NCBI GenBank assembly: GCA_032716605.1
Contig: CM064501.1
Coordinates: forward strand, 21,914,358-21,978,357
Reading direction: 5' to 3'
Length of the DNA stretch: 64,000 nt
Source: Paralithodes platypus
Lineage: Eukaryota; Arthropoda; Malacostraca; Decapoda; Lithodidae
Shown: positions 48,620 through 59,158 of the stretch, one piece after another
Layout of the letters: the number at the start of each line of letters is the position of its first letter
Numbering within the stretch: position 1 is the stretch's first letter
Position numbers and translations under genes: made by a program
The notes under the pieces: generated by a model
What the model saw: only the letters and a program-made list of their open reading frames with translations
Database searches by the model: none
Told to the model about the DNA's origin: nothing

Positions 48620-50100
48620 GCCAACACACCTCCCCCTCCAAAAAACTAGCCACTCATCCTCCCCACATCCTGGAGTCGAGCTCAAAGACCCGGGATTGGG
48701 AAGTTGCCGTGACGGACGATCCCCGGTTGCACCTGGGGTCGTTCCGTTCATTCCGCTCAGCCTGGCCCAAGCATACCTGGGCCAGAAAAGTAGTGAGCAA
48801 AGGAATTACCTGGCGATGGCTCCGGCGGCCCCGACTGCGTCAGCCGCAGGAATATACCGCAGTGTCTCAGGAGGAGGAGGCCGTGTTACAAGAAATGATT
48901 GCCAAACGAGTCCTTATTCCAGGCAATGCATCCCAGCTAGTTTTCACGTCACACCTCTTTTTAGTGCCAAAAAGGGACAGTGTGCAGATGCGACCAGTTC
49001 TAGATCTCTCGCAACTGAACAAATTTATAGAGAATTCACCCTTCAGGATGCTGACGATACAGCAACTCAGACTCGCACTCCCGCCGCAAGGTTGGAAGTG
49101 TTCGATCGATCTCAAAGATGCCTATTGGCATGTCCCTATAAGTTCCAAAAGTTTCTCGCTTTGAGAATCCGGCAAGAGACTTACGTCTGTCAAAGGATGC
49201 CATTCGGGCTGAACCTAGCACCAAGAGTTTTCACCAAGCCTGTAAGGCAAGCCCTTTTACCCCTATTAGTTCAAGGCATACAGGTGTTTTGGCATCTGGA
49301 CGATAGGCTAGTAGTGGCAAACTCGTTAGAATTATGTCAGGACCATGTCAACCGAGTGTTAGCTCATGTACAAGCCCTAGGGTTCAAGGTGAACTTGGCA
49401 AAGTCACACCTTGTCCCCTCAAGGACGATTCAGTGGATAGGGCTAATCTGGGATACCGCCGCTTTGACTCTTACACAGAGTGCAGACAACCGCAACAGGA
49501 TTCGAAGGAAACTGTTCCGGTTCCTCCACAGTCTGGATACGACCAGGAAAACGTGGGATTCCCTGATCGGTTCTCTCAACTGGATACAATTAACTGTCAA
49601 ACTAGGCCGACTGAAAACCAAGCGATTAATCCTGGAAGGCAACAAAGTGTTCCCTCTCTTGCCGGAGAAGAAATTATGGCCAATTCCTCCATTAATCCAC
49701 AACTTGCTCTCGGCCTGGACCAAGCACGAAGTCCTCTACTCAGTCATGTCATGGGTTTCTCCCCCACCTACGGTATGGATAGACACGGACGCCTCGGGGT
49801 CCCTGGGGTGGGGATATCAGTCAAGTCTAGGCCACCAGGGACAAGGCATTTGGGGGGCAAACAGTCAGTCACATATCAACAAGCAGGAGCTTTTAGTTCC
49901 CCTGTTCTTTCTCCAAACTCACGGCACGACTTTGAAGAACAAATCAATAGCATTCAGAATGGACAATCAAACTGCAGTTTTTTGCATTCAGAAGCAAGGC
50001 TCAGTGAGGTCACAAGAGTTGTTGAGAGTTTCAAAACAACCCTAGCAGACTCGCTAGGGATTCATCTGCATACCACATACCTCCCCGGCGTGGCGAATGT
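48620..50100 (+). pseudogene. DIRS reverse transcriptase and RNase H (5' part), frameshifted
   Basis: The RT fingers/palm motifs FLVPKRD, MRPVLDLSQLNKF and SIDLKDAYWHVPI run in one frame to about 49140. A single-base shift then moves the frame, which continues with MPFGLNLAPRVFTK, the catalytic HLDD at about 49293 and an RNase H with TDASGSLGWGY (D), NKQEL (E) and RMDNQTAVFCI (D). The RNase H is cut at about 50100 after LPGVANV and resumes at about 52836 with WADALSR. The DAYWHVPI/LDLSQLN style and the linked RNase H are typical of DIRS/PAT elements. Confidence 0.88.
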
Positions 50101-50774
50101 TACGACCGGGACTACGAATAAAACAAGGGCACTTAATGCTTGGACTAGTAATAGGGCACCACTATGCAACAACGGTATGCTAGATCCAAACCCTCGAACT
50201 TATATGCCGGCGAACAAAACACCTATACCCTCCAGAGTTAATCTGCGATAGCGGGGTATCCTTAACTGGGCATAAATGTACTCTACTTCAGGCTAACCCA
50301 CACTGGTATAGCCTGATAACAAACAAGGTGCAAGTTACGTTAAAATGCATAAAAAGGAATCTATGGAAAGATCAATTAAATCACTGCAAGATTTAATACA
50401 ATAAAAAGATGCTTCATACAGTTACTCTAAACAACAATAAACTCTTCACTCCTATCTGAAAGAAAGTGAAGTATAGTCCTACAGCATAGACCTGGAAACT
50501 TCTGAAGAAAGCCTGATGCTCATAAGATGCTCGTATCTTAAACTATATAAAGGCAGGAGGCAGGACACCACACGTGTAATCGAATACACTAAAAGATAGG
50601 ACATATAATGTTAACTGACACGAGAATACTATAAATGCGCAACGGTAGCAATGCTCGACACTAAAAGAAGTACTTCCTCATCAACGAAACAGTCTGCTAT
50701 GGTTGTGCGGCTCAACAACAACCTAGACTAATAAATGCTGTGAATAATAATGCATACATATCAAAGAGCTTATA

Positions 50775-51261
50775 TTAACCCTTCATTGGCGGCGCGCAAC
50801 TTATGTCGTGTGAAAGAAATTTGGACTAAGTGGCGGTTCACAACTTATGTCGTGTGCCATTTTCACCACGTAATGTTGCTGAGAGAGAGAGATAAGTGGT
50901 GGCAGGAGAGTAGCAAGCGTATGACTGCTCCAGACCACCGCGGCGGACCTACTGAAATGAATCCCACCCTCCCCAACCCTCACGCACTCGCTACACAGGG
51001 AATTATGTAGGGAAACTACCTAATTACATGGTTTTTGCACTTGTGTTGCGTGATCGTTGCAAGAAAACTAGCGGTCGTACAAGGATGGTTTGGGTGTCAT
51101 TGGAAAGCTCTGTTTATGCCCTTTCAGGGATAGATACTTGTTTTACGCTCTGGGTCTTATTTAGGCATGAAAATGATCACGTAAACAACCCTATTTAGGG
51201 TAAAAACACCCCGCTGGGCGGTACATATAAATTACCGCCTAAGCCGCTCGTAAGGTGTTAA
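50775..51261 (+). mobile_element. TTAA MITE family A, diverged copy
   Basis: TTAA at both ends. It differs from the other copies at many positions (for example CACAACTTATGTCGTGTG in place of the CGACATAACTCGAGTG segment), so it is an older copy or a subfamily. It lies 23 bp from an oppositely oriented copy. Confidence 0.8.
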
Positions 51262-51284
51262 ATACTAACAAGTGTCTACTCGAT

Positions 51285-51771
51285 TAACACCTTACGAGTG
51301 GCCTATGCGGTTTATTTATGTGTACCGCCCAGCGGGGTGTTTTTAGCCAAAATAGGGCTGTTTACGTGATCATTTTCATGCCTAAATAAGACCCAGAACG
51401 TAAAACAAGTACCTATCCCTGAAAGGGCATAAACAGAGCTTTCGAATGACACCATAACGATCCTTGTATGATGGATAGTTTTCTTGCAATAACCGTGCAA
51501 CGCGAGTGCAAAAAGCAGGTAATTCGGTACTTTCGGTACATAATTAAGTATGTAGCGAGTGAGAGAGGGAGGAGGGAGCTGAGATTTGTGTCAGTAGGTT
51601 CGCTGCGGTGGTCTGGAGCAGTCATACGCTCGCTAGTCTCCTGCCACCACTTGTCTCTCTCTCTCAGCCACATTACGTGCTGAAATTGCCACTCGAGTTA
51701 TGTCGAGCGCCGCCACATAGTCCAGCTTTATTTAACTCGACTTATGTTGCGCGCCGCTAGTTATGGGTTAA
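51285..51771 (-). mobile_element. TTAA MITE family A, opposed neighbour copy
   Basis: It begins TTAACACCTTACGAGTGGCC and ends at TTAA 51768-51771. It is nearly identical to the copies at 39974 and 53094 but inverted relative to the adjacent diverged copy. The pair could fold into a long imperfect hairpin. Confidence 0.88.
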
Positions 51772-52492
51772 TAATGTCTAGCTGGGATACTCTAGGTAAG
51801 GAACTGGGGTTGAGCAAGACAGGCTCGTAGCCTAGCGATGTCCTTAAGACTGCATCCTTTAAGTTACGTTAATTGACTAGGGTGCTCTCTCGATAGATCC
51901 AGATCACGAGTATCTGGTTCTATCCTGGCGACCCTCAAAAGACAAGCAAAGAGGCAGCAAAGTGTGGAACTGGTACAGGCCAAAACCCTCAGTCAACACA
52001 ATGCTGCACTCGCAAAGGACGCAACCGAAAAGACAACCCAGGCTACCACAGGACCGGTCGAAGTTGTGTAGGTATAAGCAAACCGTACACACATCGGAGA
52101 CAACGACTACAGTTACCTTATCCCAGTCTAGCATTAAATAAAAAGAGGAGAAACACTAAATCAATAATGGAGACACACTAAGTTCTTAACCTATAGTAAC
52201 TAAGAACCCTCAAACCTATTCTAAGTACATGTAAATATCTCTGAGGACGGGGCATGCAATACAATGGGCCGGCTATGCAGAACCCAAGGGGATAAGTAAT
52301 TGAATAAAGGCGAGAAGTAATGGAAAAGAAGAAGTTCAGAAAGAGAAACAGTGATAAAGGAGGTGATCGGGGGAGAGTATGCAAAGGGATGTTAGAAGCA
52401 CGCGCGCCAAGCCTATCCTGATGAGGACAGCTCCTGGGGAGCCTCATGGAGGAGGCAAGTTACACAGGAGCCCGCAAAGGCGCGATGGTCGG

Positions 52493-52670
52493 CCAATCAC
52501 GGACCGAGACGTCACAAGACAGCAGGTGTCACGTGACACAGCAAGACACGCCGGCCAATGGCGAGCGAGAGGCAGGAAGGCACCCGCTCCTACAGACACT
52601 CACTACCATCTCGCTAAGTCTTTCTCATTCCCACGCAGGTACTATCATCACTACTATTGATATAAAATAT
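52493..52670 (+). promoter_or_regulatory. promoter-like cluster: two CCAAT boxes, E-box palindrome, TATA box
   Basis: CCAAT lies at 52493-52497 and 52555-52559. A perfect 14-bp palindrome GTGTCACGTGACAC with a CACGTG core sits between them at 52526-52539. TATAAAATAT at 52661-52670 follows ~100 bp downstream. The order and spacing resemble a Pol II promoter. No ORF of note starts downstream, and chance occurrence is possible. Confidence 0.35.
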
Positions 52671-52676
52671 AACCCG

Positions 52677-52722
52677 TTGTCACAGACGAAAACAAAGACC
52701 ACCACTGGACTGTCTGTGACAA
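52677..52722 (+). other. stem-loop
   Basis: TTGTCACAGAC at 52677-52687 pairs perfectly with GTCTGTGACAA at 52712-52722 around a 24-base loop. It lies just downstream of the TATA-like box. Confidence 0.6.
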
Positions 52723-52835
52723 TGCAATTACTAGGAAAGAAAGAACAACATTCTCGGATAACTGTAGCCCATTTCAATGTCCCTGGCGAGTGCTAGTGGC
52801 TAACGAGAGGCGATTCTGCCAACGCTGGTAGACGT

Positions 52836-53093
52836 CACACGAACGTCTGGGCAGACGCTCTCTCTCGCCGACGGAGCACTTTAGTAGAATGGACAATCAA
52901 ACAGGCGATCTTCAACAAGATAATTGCAAAGCCGGCCCGTCCACAAGTAGACTTGTTTGCGTCAATGGAGAACCACAGACTGCCACTCTTTCTGACCCGT
53001 CACGGGGTAATCCCGGTGGGGGGACCCGATGCATTGCTGGTGGACTGGAACAAGTGGACCTCGATCTATCTGTTTCCGCCACCAGACTCTGTG
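52836..53093 (+). pseudogene. DIRS RNase H end and methylase-like segment (first part)
   Basis: The frame resumes with WADALSR, the usual end of DIRS RNase H. It continues through VDLFASMENHRLP and DALLVDWNKW to YLFPPPDSV. The VDLFAS...FPPP pattern matches the segment of DIRS polyproteins compared with Dam-type N6-adenine methyltransferases. Activity is unproven. A family A MITE interrupts it at the TTAA at 53094. Confidence 0.75.
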
Positions 53094-53581
53094 TTAACCC
53101 TTATTTAGCGGCGAGCAACATAAGTCGAGTTAAATAAAGCTGGACTATGTGGCGGCGCTCGACATAACTCGAGTGGCAATTTCAGCACGTAATGTGGCTG
53201 AGAGAGAGAGACAAGTGGTGGCAGGAGACTAGCGAGCGTATGACTGCTCCAGACCACCGCGGCGAACCTACTGACACAAATCTCAGCTCCCTCCTCCCTC
53301 TCTCACTCGCTACATACTCAATTATGTACTGAAAGTACCGAATTACCTGCTTTTTGCACTCGCGTTGCACGGTTATTGCAAGAAAACTATCCATCATACA
53401 AGGATCGTTATGGTGTCATTCGAAAGCTCTGTTTATGCCCTTTCAGGGATAGGTACTTGTTTTACGTTCTGGGTCTTATTTAGGCATGAAAATGATCACG
53501 TAAACAGCCCTATTTTGGCTAAAAACACCCCGCTGTGCGGTACACATAAATAAACCGCATAGGCCGCTCGTAAGGTGTTAA
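53094..53581 (+). mobile_element. TTAA MITE family A inside the DIRS polyprotein
   Basis: Complete copy from TTAA 53094-53097 to TTAA 53578-53581. If the MITE and one TTAA are disregarded, the surrounding reading frame is continuous across the site, so the insertion was precise and postdates the coding sequence. Confidence 0.92.
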
Positions 53582-53833
53582 TGTGCAAGGTCATTCACAA
53601 ACTAAGGGATTACCGGGGCCGAGTAGCGCTGATCGCGCCGCTCTGGCCGGCTCAGGTATGGTACCACCAATTGCAACAGTGGTGCCGGACCCCGGTGTCC
53701 CTCCCGGTCTCCGCCTTCCACTTGGAAGCGATTGGCAACCTTCGGACCTCTCTCAGTTTTGCCTTTTGGATATTTTCTCTGCCAAATGGCTAAATAAATT
53801 TGGGCCTAGTGTCACTCAAAAGCTCATGAATTA
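53582..53833 (+). pseudogene. DIRS methylase-like segment (second part) and linker
   Basis: It continues with KLRDYRGRVALIAPLWPAQV, a highly conserved DIRS block, in one frame. It then shifts by one base near 53690 to the frame containing the linker SDWQPSDLSQF. An in-frame TAG near 53833 separates it from the recombinase. Confidence 0.75.
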
Positions 53834-54749
53834 GTACACCCCGTCTACCAGGAGACAATATCAATCACATTGGAAAACTTTTACGACCTGGATTGTGGAA
53901 TCAAGGCAGACGACTGCATCGACAGCCTTAGTGTTCAAGTACTTAGATTATCTGTTTGAGCAGAAACATTTTTCGGTCATAACGTTAAAGAATCATCTGT
54001 CGGCCATTAGAACCCCCTTCCTTGATCTCACCGGCCTTTCCATACCGCAGGCGGAGGAGAAAGGTTTTATGAGGGCATGTTTCAAACTTCGTCTTCCTCC
54101 TCGCCAGCTCATGCCCACCTGGTCCCTTGATAAAGCTTTGGAATTGCTACAATCCCGCAAGTGTAATCATGCGCCGGATTTTGACTCACTTTTTAAGAAA
54201 GCGGTTTTTCTCATGGCACTTGCCACTGGACACCGGGTATCAGAGCTGGCGGCGATGAGCAACGAACCAAACTGTCTCAGGTTTGGGAGGCTGCACGACA
54301 ATGTGCTAATCGCGCCGTCTCCCTCATTTATTGCTAAAAATGAACATTCAGACCATGTCTTTTCTGAATTTTCAGTCCCGGCCCTCAAGAGGGGCCTCAT
54401 TCATCACATGTTATGTCCGGTGCAAGCGCTCACAAAGTTTATGAGGGATGCGCAACCTCGCCAACCAGGTGCTTTATGGGTGAACCGAACAGGTACGCGT
54501 GCAACGAAACGGAAGTTAGCTTCATTACTAGTAGACATTATTAAGGAAAGCAACTCCGGCGTGTTAGGTCGGTCTCACGACATTAGGAAGTGGGCGGTGT
54601 CTCTCAGATTTTTACAAAAAATTTCAATTGAGGATATTGCTAAGACCCAACTTTGGGCTTCCAACCATACATTCCTGACACGCTACCTGTCGGTCGCTCT
54701 AAATAAACCAAAGCGTACTTGTGTAGCTTTACTGCAACGGGTACAGTAG
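53834..54749 (+). CDS. DIRS tyrosine recombinase
   Basis: The domain starts near 53834 with a helical N-terminal core-binding region (TRRQYQSHWKTF). The first in-frame ATG is at 53895 and gives a 284-residue protein. Catalytic residues counted from that Met are Arg114 (TGHRVSEL), His228 and Arg231 (SHDIRKW), His258 or Trp254, and the nucleophile Tyr264 (LTRYL). This matches the R...HxxR...Y signature. The enzyme integrates the circular DIRS copy. The frame is unbroken over the catalytic domain and ends in TAG at 54747-54749. Upstream damage probably prevents normal expression. Confidence 0.9.
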
Positions 54750-54778
54750 GTAGTATGTTTTATTAGTTGTTTGTTAAA

Positions 54779-54797
54779 AGGGGGGGGGGGGGGGGGC
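54779..54797 (+). repeat. poly-G run of ~18
   Basis: A homopolymer of about 18 G's lies 30 bp after the recombinase stop. Its length is probably uncertain in the assembly. Confidence 0.8.
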
Positions 54798-54895
54798 TGT
54801 GCGGAATAAGGCCATATCCCCCCTGTACCCTTGGAGATTGTGATATATCACGGGCTGTGATAGGATGGGTTCTACAGTCCAGTATTTAGTCGTGT

Positions 54896-55383
54896 TTAAC
54901 ACCTTACGAGCAGCCTATGCGGTTTATTTATGTGTACCGCCCAGCGGGGTGTTTTTAGCCAAAATAGGGCTGTTTACGTGATCATTTTCATGCCTAAATA
55001 AGACCCAGAACGTAAAACAAGTATCTATCCCTGAAAGGGCATAAACAGAGCTTTCGAAAGACACCATAACGATCCTTGTATGATGGATAGTTTTCTTGCA
55101 ATAACCGTGCAACGCGAGTGCAAAAAGCAGGAAATTCGGTACTTTCGGTACATAATTGAGTATGTAGCGAGTGAGAGAGGGAGGAGGGAGCTGAGATTTG
55201 TGTCAGTAGGTTCGCCGCGGTGGTCTGGAGCAGTCATACGCTCGCTAGTCTCCTGCCACCACTTGTCTCTCTCTCTCAGCCACATTACGTGCTGAAATTG
55301 CCACTCGAGTTATGTCGAGCGCCGCCACATAGTCCAGCTTTATTAAATACGACTTAAGTGGTGAGCCGCTAATAAAGGGTTAA
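54896..55383 (-). mobile_element. TTAA MITE family A, between recombinase and DIRS internal complementary region
   Basis: TTAA at 54896-54899 and 55380-55383. One end reads TTAACACCTTACGAGCAGCC. It is close to the other recent copies. Confidence 0.9.
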
Positions 55384-55636
55384 TTTTAAGAGAGTTATCA
55401 CATAGTTGCAACTATGTCTATTTTTTACCAAAGTGCACAGTGAGATTACTGTACAACTAGTTTTAAGAACAGAGCAAGTACCTACTGCAGGGTCTCGCTT
55501 GGTAGGACACAGATGTGTCACACTCTTTTCATGCATAAGGTTGCCTGCAACGACCTTACCATGAGCAAGCAGTTTCTTAATGCCACGCACTGCTAGCAAA
55601 TCTTTTATATTTTTTTTTATATTTTGTATTGCATAC

Positions 55637-55642
55637 AATAAA
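55637..55642 (+). terminator. candidate polyadenylation signal in DIRS 3' region
   Basis: AATAAA occurs downstream of the recombinase and ~90 bp before the internal complementary region, in an AT-rich context. Confidence 0.4.
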
Positions 55643-55724
55643 AATCTTAAGAAAATGTTAATCGGATTTTCTTCCCTAAGGTTAGGATATTTTACGAATG
55701 TCCCGCCTCCAGTCTTGATATTCC

Positions 55725-55832
55725 GGCGAAGTCATCAATGATGGAGGGGCCCTATTAAATTATAGGTTTGATTCCCGAAGGGAAGTAGAGAAAATCTAAT
55801 ATTTAGTAGGGCCCCGTAATCATTGACGACTC
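55725..55832 (+). repeat. DIRS internal complementary region
   Basis: 55725-55760 is the reverse complement of the left outer end (44522-44556). 55759-55832 is the reverse complement of the right outer end (56168-56241). The two abut as they would in a head-to-tail joined circle. In the DIRS model this region templates completion of the termini and circularisation. Confidence 0.9.
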
Positions 55833-55896
55833 GGGCCCTCCCAACCATCCCACTTCCCATTTGTTGATTTCCATAGTTTTTTCTTGGTATATCAGT

Positions 55897-56241
55897 GAAG
55901 AACGAAGATGGCCGCTAGGGGGCCTGGTATCAGGGAAGCAAGGCATGAGAAATCCACGTATATGGCAAGTCATATGATAACAGATATTAAATTATCTTTT
56001 CTTTTTTCTCTTTTACAGAGTTTTTTTTGGTAGGGTACCCAATCAAAATGACGATCCCATAAGGGAATTAGGCGTGCACTTATGATGAGTACTCCATGAT
56101 CTTCCGTGCGGTTTATTCAAATTGCTGGCGCAGGATGTTGAATGGAGACTATTAATGTTAATAGGCGAAGTCGTCAATGATTACGGGGCCCTACTAAATA
56201 TTAGGTTTTCTCTACTTCCCTTCGGGAATCAAACCTATAAT
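55897..56241 (-). repeat. DIRS right inverted terminal repeat with extension
   Basis: 55897-56199 mirrors the left repeat. 56200-56241 is the right-specific extension (TTCTCTACTTCCCTTCGGG and onwards), which pairs only with the internal complementary region. Confidence 0.9.
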
Positions 56242-56690
56242 GTTACCTACACTACTTACTATACACCAATGTTATCATATACCTGCAACCAAGATATAAT
56301 TGTAAAAAATAGGAACATAAGAAAATGGGAGTCAGCAGAGAGCCAATTGGCTCACACAAGACACTCGGTAGCCTATTCCACATATCTACAACTCTGTTAC
56401 CAAACGAATAGAGGCAAATCCCTTGCACAGCCAATCACTCTCTCTTTTGCTCTTGTTTGATTGCACCCCTGTACATATTAGGCAGCTCTCTCTCTCTTTC
56501 TCTCATTATAGCTGTCTTCCTTACGATTACAACATCCTAGTCTCTCTCTCCATGCTCTCTCTCTCTCTCTCTCTCTCTCTCACAATTGAGAACATAGGAA
56601 AACGGGGTCTGCAGAGAGCCGATTAGCCCACACACGGAAGATCCCTTTCACACCCAACACATCCCGCACTCTCTCTCTCTCCCTCATTTA
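56242..56690 (-). repeat. reversed CR1 3' fragments with CT microsatellites
   Basis: 56242-56360 and 56575-56670 are reverse complements of the CR1 tail. 56364-56430 is the reverse complement of the CR1 C-terminal coding stretch (NRVVDMWNRLPS when read on the minus strand). A CT microsatellite runs at about 56555-56580. The arrangement parallels 44183-44515 on the other side of the DIRS element. Confidence 0.7.
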
Positions 56691-56990
56691 TCGCTGTCTT
56701 CCCTACGTTTATAAAAAATATATACACGAATGTGTCACCTCCATATAATTATACATTGTGTTGAGTGGTACTTGAAAAGTAGACAGAATGGATAAAAAAC
56801 ACCATCTGAGGAAGAGAACTTAACCAATTATACATTATTTACGTTATGTACTTTACTTAAATTTAAGTGCTTGTCAATATGTAGGAATAATCAAATTATA
56901 CTACTTTTTCATATACATGATCATTATGAGAATTCGATAGTAAACAAAGTGGAATTTACCTATAAACTCACAGGAGTTAACTTACTTTTA
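56691..56990. other. AT-rich stretch without recognisable features
   Basis: About 300 bp of AT-rich DNA between the CR1 fragments and the (CAA)n tail. I see no ORF, repeat or signal. Confidence 0.6.
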
Positions 56991-56992
56991 TT

Positions 56993-57755
56993 TGTTGTTG
57001 TTGTTGTTGTTGTTCCCTAAGCTGCCTGGCCGAACAGCCCCGAGTCCCTGAGGAAGGCCATGGCCATGATCGGGCTTTCCCACAGAGCTCTCATTGAGTG
57101 TAGATTGTGTTGTTGGCGTAAGTGGTTGTGAGAAATGCAGTCTTCTATGATGTGTTTAATGGTATGGGGTGCTGTGTTACATCCCGGGCAGGCGTCGACA
57201 ACGGAGTCATCCAGTCTCTTCTGATAGCTCAGGAGAGCTGGATGGTGTCCGCATCTCAGCCTGGCCAGGTGGACTCTGTCCTCGCGAGGAAGGGAGGATT
57301 CTGAAGGATGGATTTCGGGAGGTCGTGCATGCAGCTGCGTGTTGTCTGTGAGTGAGTGGATGGATCGGTGAGAGATATGAGTATGGATGTGCTTCTGGAA
57401 GTTGGTTCGGGGTGGGCAAGGAGGGAGAGAGGACAATAATTGTGTGTGATACCGTGTGCTGGGTGTTGTTTTAATATTTCTTGGTGTCTGTGGGTGTGTT
57501 GCCATGTAGTTTAGTGGGTGGTCTAGGTTCGTGGAGGCTGCTGCCAGGAATTGAGTGCCTCTCATGTCCAGATGGTCTTTGACTTTGAGGATTTTGGTTT
57601 CTTGATGTAGGTGATCTGTGGGTGCAGTAGCTGTGCAGCCTGTAATGATCTTCAGGGCTTTGTTTTGAATAGTTTTGAATTTGTTGATAGGGATAGATAG
57701 CTCAATGATAGTGGTAGGAATAGATAGAAGATATAGTGGCCACTTAGATATAAGA
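56993..57755 (-). pseudogene. 5'-truncated non-LTR retrotransposon, RT C-terminal domain and (CAA)n tail
   Basis: On the minus strand the frame reads from about 57755 through an IQNKALKIITGC block, then a PREDRVHLARLRCGHHPAL block and a CPGCNTAPHTIKHIIEDC zinc-like motif, to a stop at 57017. A (CAA)n repeat at 56993-57013 follows the stop closely and acts as the 3' tail. This is the C-terminal end of a Jockey/I-type LINE polyprotein, downstream of the RT catalytic core, which is missing. 5' truncation by incomplete reverse transcription is the normal cause. The clade is not certain. Confidence 0.8.
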
Positions 57756-57756
57756 A

Positions 57757-58116
57757 TTAGGATGACTTAGCAGGAAACAGGTGGTTGTATTGGAGCGGCT
57801 AGAAGGAGATCTTGATGAGGTCGTAGCGAAAGCGATTCTAGTTTGTCTTGGAGCGAGGGACCCTCAGGTTCCCGAATATGACGCATGCGCAGTTATCTTA
57901 TCTACCTATGCGTCATTTAACTAACTACAAGATATACCGGATTTATTATAATGACAACCCGATATAATAATGGATAATAAACCCATAAAGACTCAATACT
58001 AAATAGTATATATCTTTTATATAGATATATAACTTAGCCTAATACTGGCGCCTAATTTGAACTTCCAGTATGTTAACTTAACCTAAACTGTCGAGTTACT
58101 TACGAGTCTCGACACA
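57757..58116 (-). repeat. probable 3' LTR of the BEL/Pao element
   Basis: On the minus strand a purine-rich GGTGGTGGGAA precedes TGTGTCGAGACTCG, a plausible polypurine tract and LTR start at 58116. The inner region contains no ORF. The outer boundary near 57757 is set only by the start of LINE coding sequence, and the 5' LTR lies beyond the window, so the length is unverified. Confidence 0.5.
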
Positions 58117-59158
58117 TTCCCACCACCAATATATATTATCTACAATAATCCCGCAGCGATGTTAGATCTCCAAAGCTGTGAAGAGCTAACAGCGGCTCGG
58201 CGAAGAGGTAATCTTCCAACAGGATCGTTACTGGCAGATGGTTCAGCGACCGCTGGTGACATAGGGTTGGAGTCGTGAGAGCTAACACCATCACCAGTGA
58301 CCGCCGGTTGAGGGATCGAAATGCTTTCGATTTCCTGTTCCAATGGATACATCTTGACGATGGGTCGAATGGTCAGCCAGTTTTTGTTCTAATCTGGACC
58401 ACTCTAACCAGATCATCTCATCCGGGATAGAGTCTAACTACCCTACCAAGTTTCCAAAAGACACGAGGTCGCTCGTCATATATAAGCACGATGTAATTTA
58501 TCTTTGGCCATACACTGCTTGATGAGCCTCTTTTATTCTTATAGGCTTCTCGTAGTGATGCCAAGTATTCACTAGACCAACGCTTCCATAGGTCCCGGAT
58601 CAACTTATTGATGTAATTGTACCTGCTGTGTATCGCTGCTTTACTATCGTAACTAGGATCCTGCAGCTCATCTAGCCGAATTAGGTCCTTTGGGAAGTCA
58701 CGAAGTCTACGACCTTTAACCAGCATGGATGGAGTAATAGGGCAAGGGTCCTCCAGATCACCCGAGACATATGTTAAAGGGCGATCATTCACGGTAGCCT
58801 CCAGCTCCAATAGGACAGTAGTTAGTTCCTCATAGGAGACTAGAGAACGACCTAGTACTTTTTTAAGCCCAGCCTTCACAATACCTATGGCTCTCTCCCA
58901 AATAGCTCCGAACCAAGGCGTGCGTGCTGGGATAAAACGCCATTCACATCGGATTTCGGCAAGAAGAGCCTGAAGACTGGGATCGCTTTGAATGTCTTCC
59001 AAGTGTCTGGAAGCTCCCACAAATGTAGCAGCATTGTCGCTTAACATTATCTGTGGAAATCCCTGCCTACTACAAAATCTCCGGAATGCATGGATAAAGC
59101 TGTCACAGGTCATACTGCTAACTACTTCAAAGTGAATATAGCTCTTGTAGTAGCGCAC
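58117..59158 (-). pseudogene. BEL/Pao integrase core end, C-terminal domain and tail
   Basis: 58418-59158 encodes the second and third catalytic positions of the integrase core (LSDNAATF with Asp, and FGAIWERAIGIVK with Glu). The C-terminal domain typical of Pao integrases follows, with ITPSMLVKGRRL, LWKRWSSEYL and a final KLGRVVRLYPG. A further open stretch at 58140-58352 is probably the polyprotein tail. A frameshift near 59140 separates this part from the upstream frame carrying the first Asp. Confidence 0.85.

Larger units (their letters stand above)
50101..52835. mobile_element. ~2.7 kb insertion in the DIRS RNase H, type unknown
   Basis: Coding sequence breaks at GCGAATGT (50093-50100) and resumes after a similar ACGAACGT ending about 52836, a possible imperfect 7-8 bp target duplication. 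I see no terminal inverted repeat and no coding capacity. The interior holds two opposed family A MITEs, a promoter-like segment at 52490-52670 and a stem-loop at 52677-52722. The remaining unique parts (50101-50774, 51772-52490) show nothing recognisable. Confidence 0.6.
44522..56241 (+). mobile_element. DIRS-type tyrosine-recombinase retrotransposon
   Basis: It has inverted terminal repeats (44522-44825 and 55897-56199, the right one with an extension to 56241), a gag region, RT-RNase H, a methylase-like segment, a tyrosine recombinase and an internal complementary region at 55725-55832. That is the defining DIRS layout, which copies through a circular intermediate and integrates by recombinase without target duplications. 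No target duplication is seen at the ends. The element carries a ~2.7 kb insertion and four family A MITEs (two of them inside that insertion), plus a frameshift in RT and a stop before the recombinase, so it is inactive. Confidence 0.92.

Noticed and set aside
56122..56460. Plus-strand ORF of 112 codons near the DIRS right end
   Set aside because: It crosses the DIRS terminus into reversed CR1 fragments, so it is a chance open frame.
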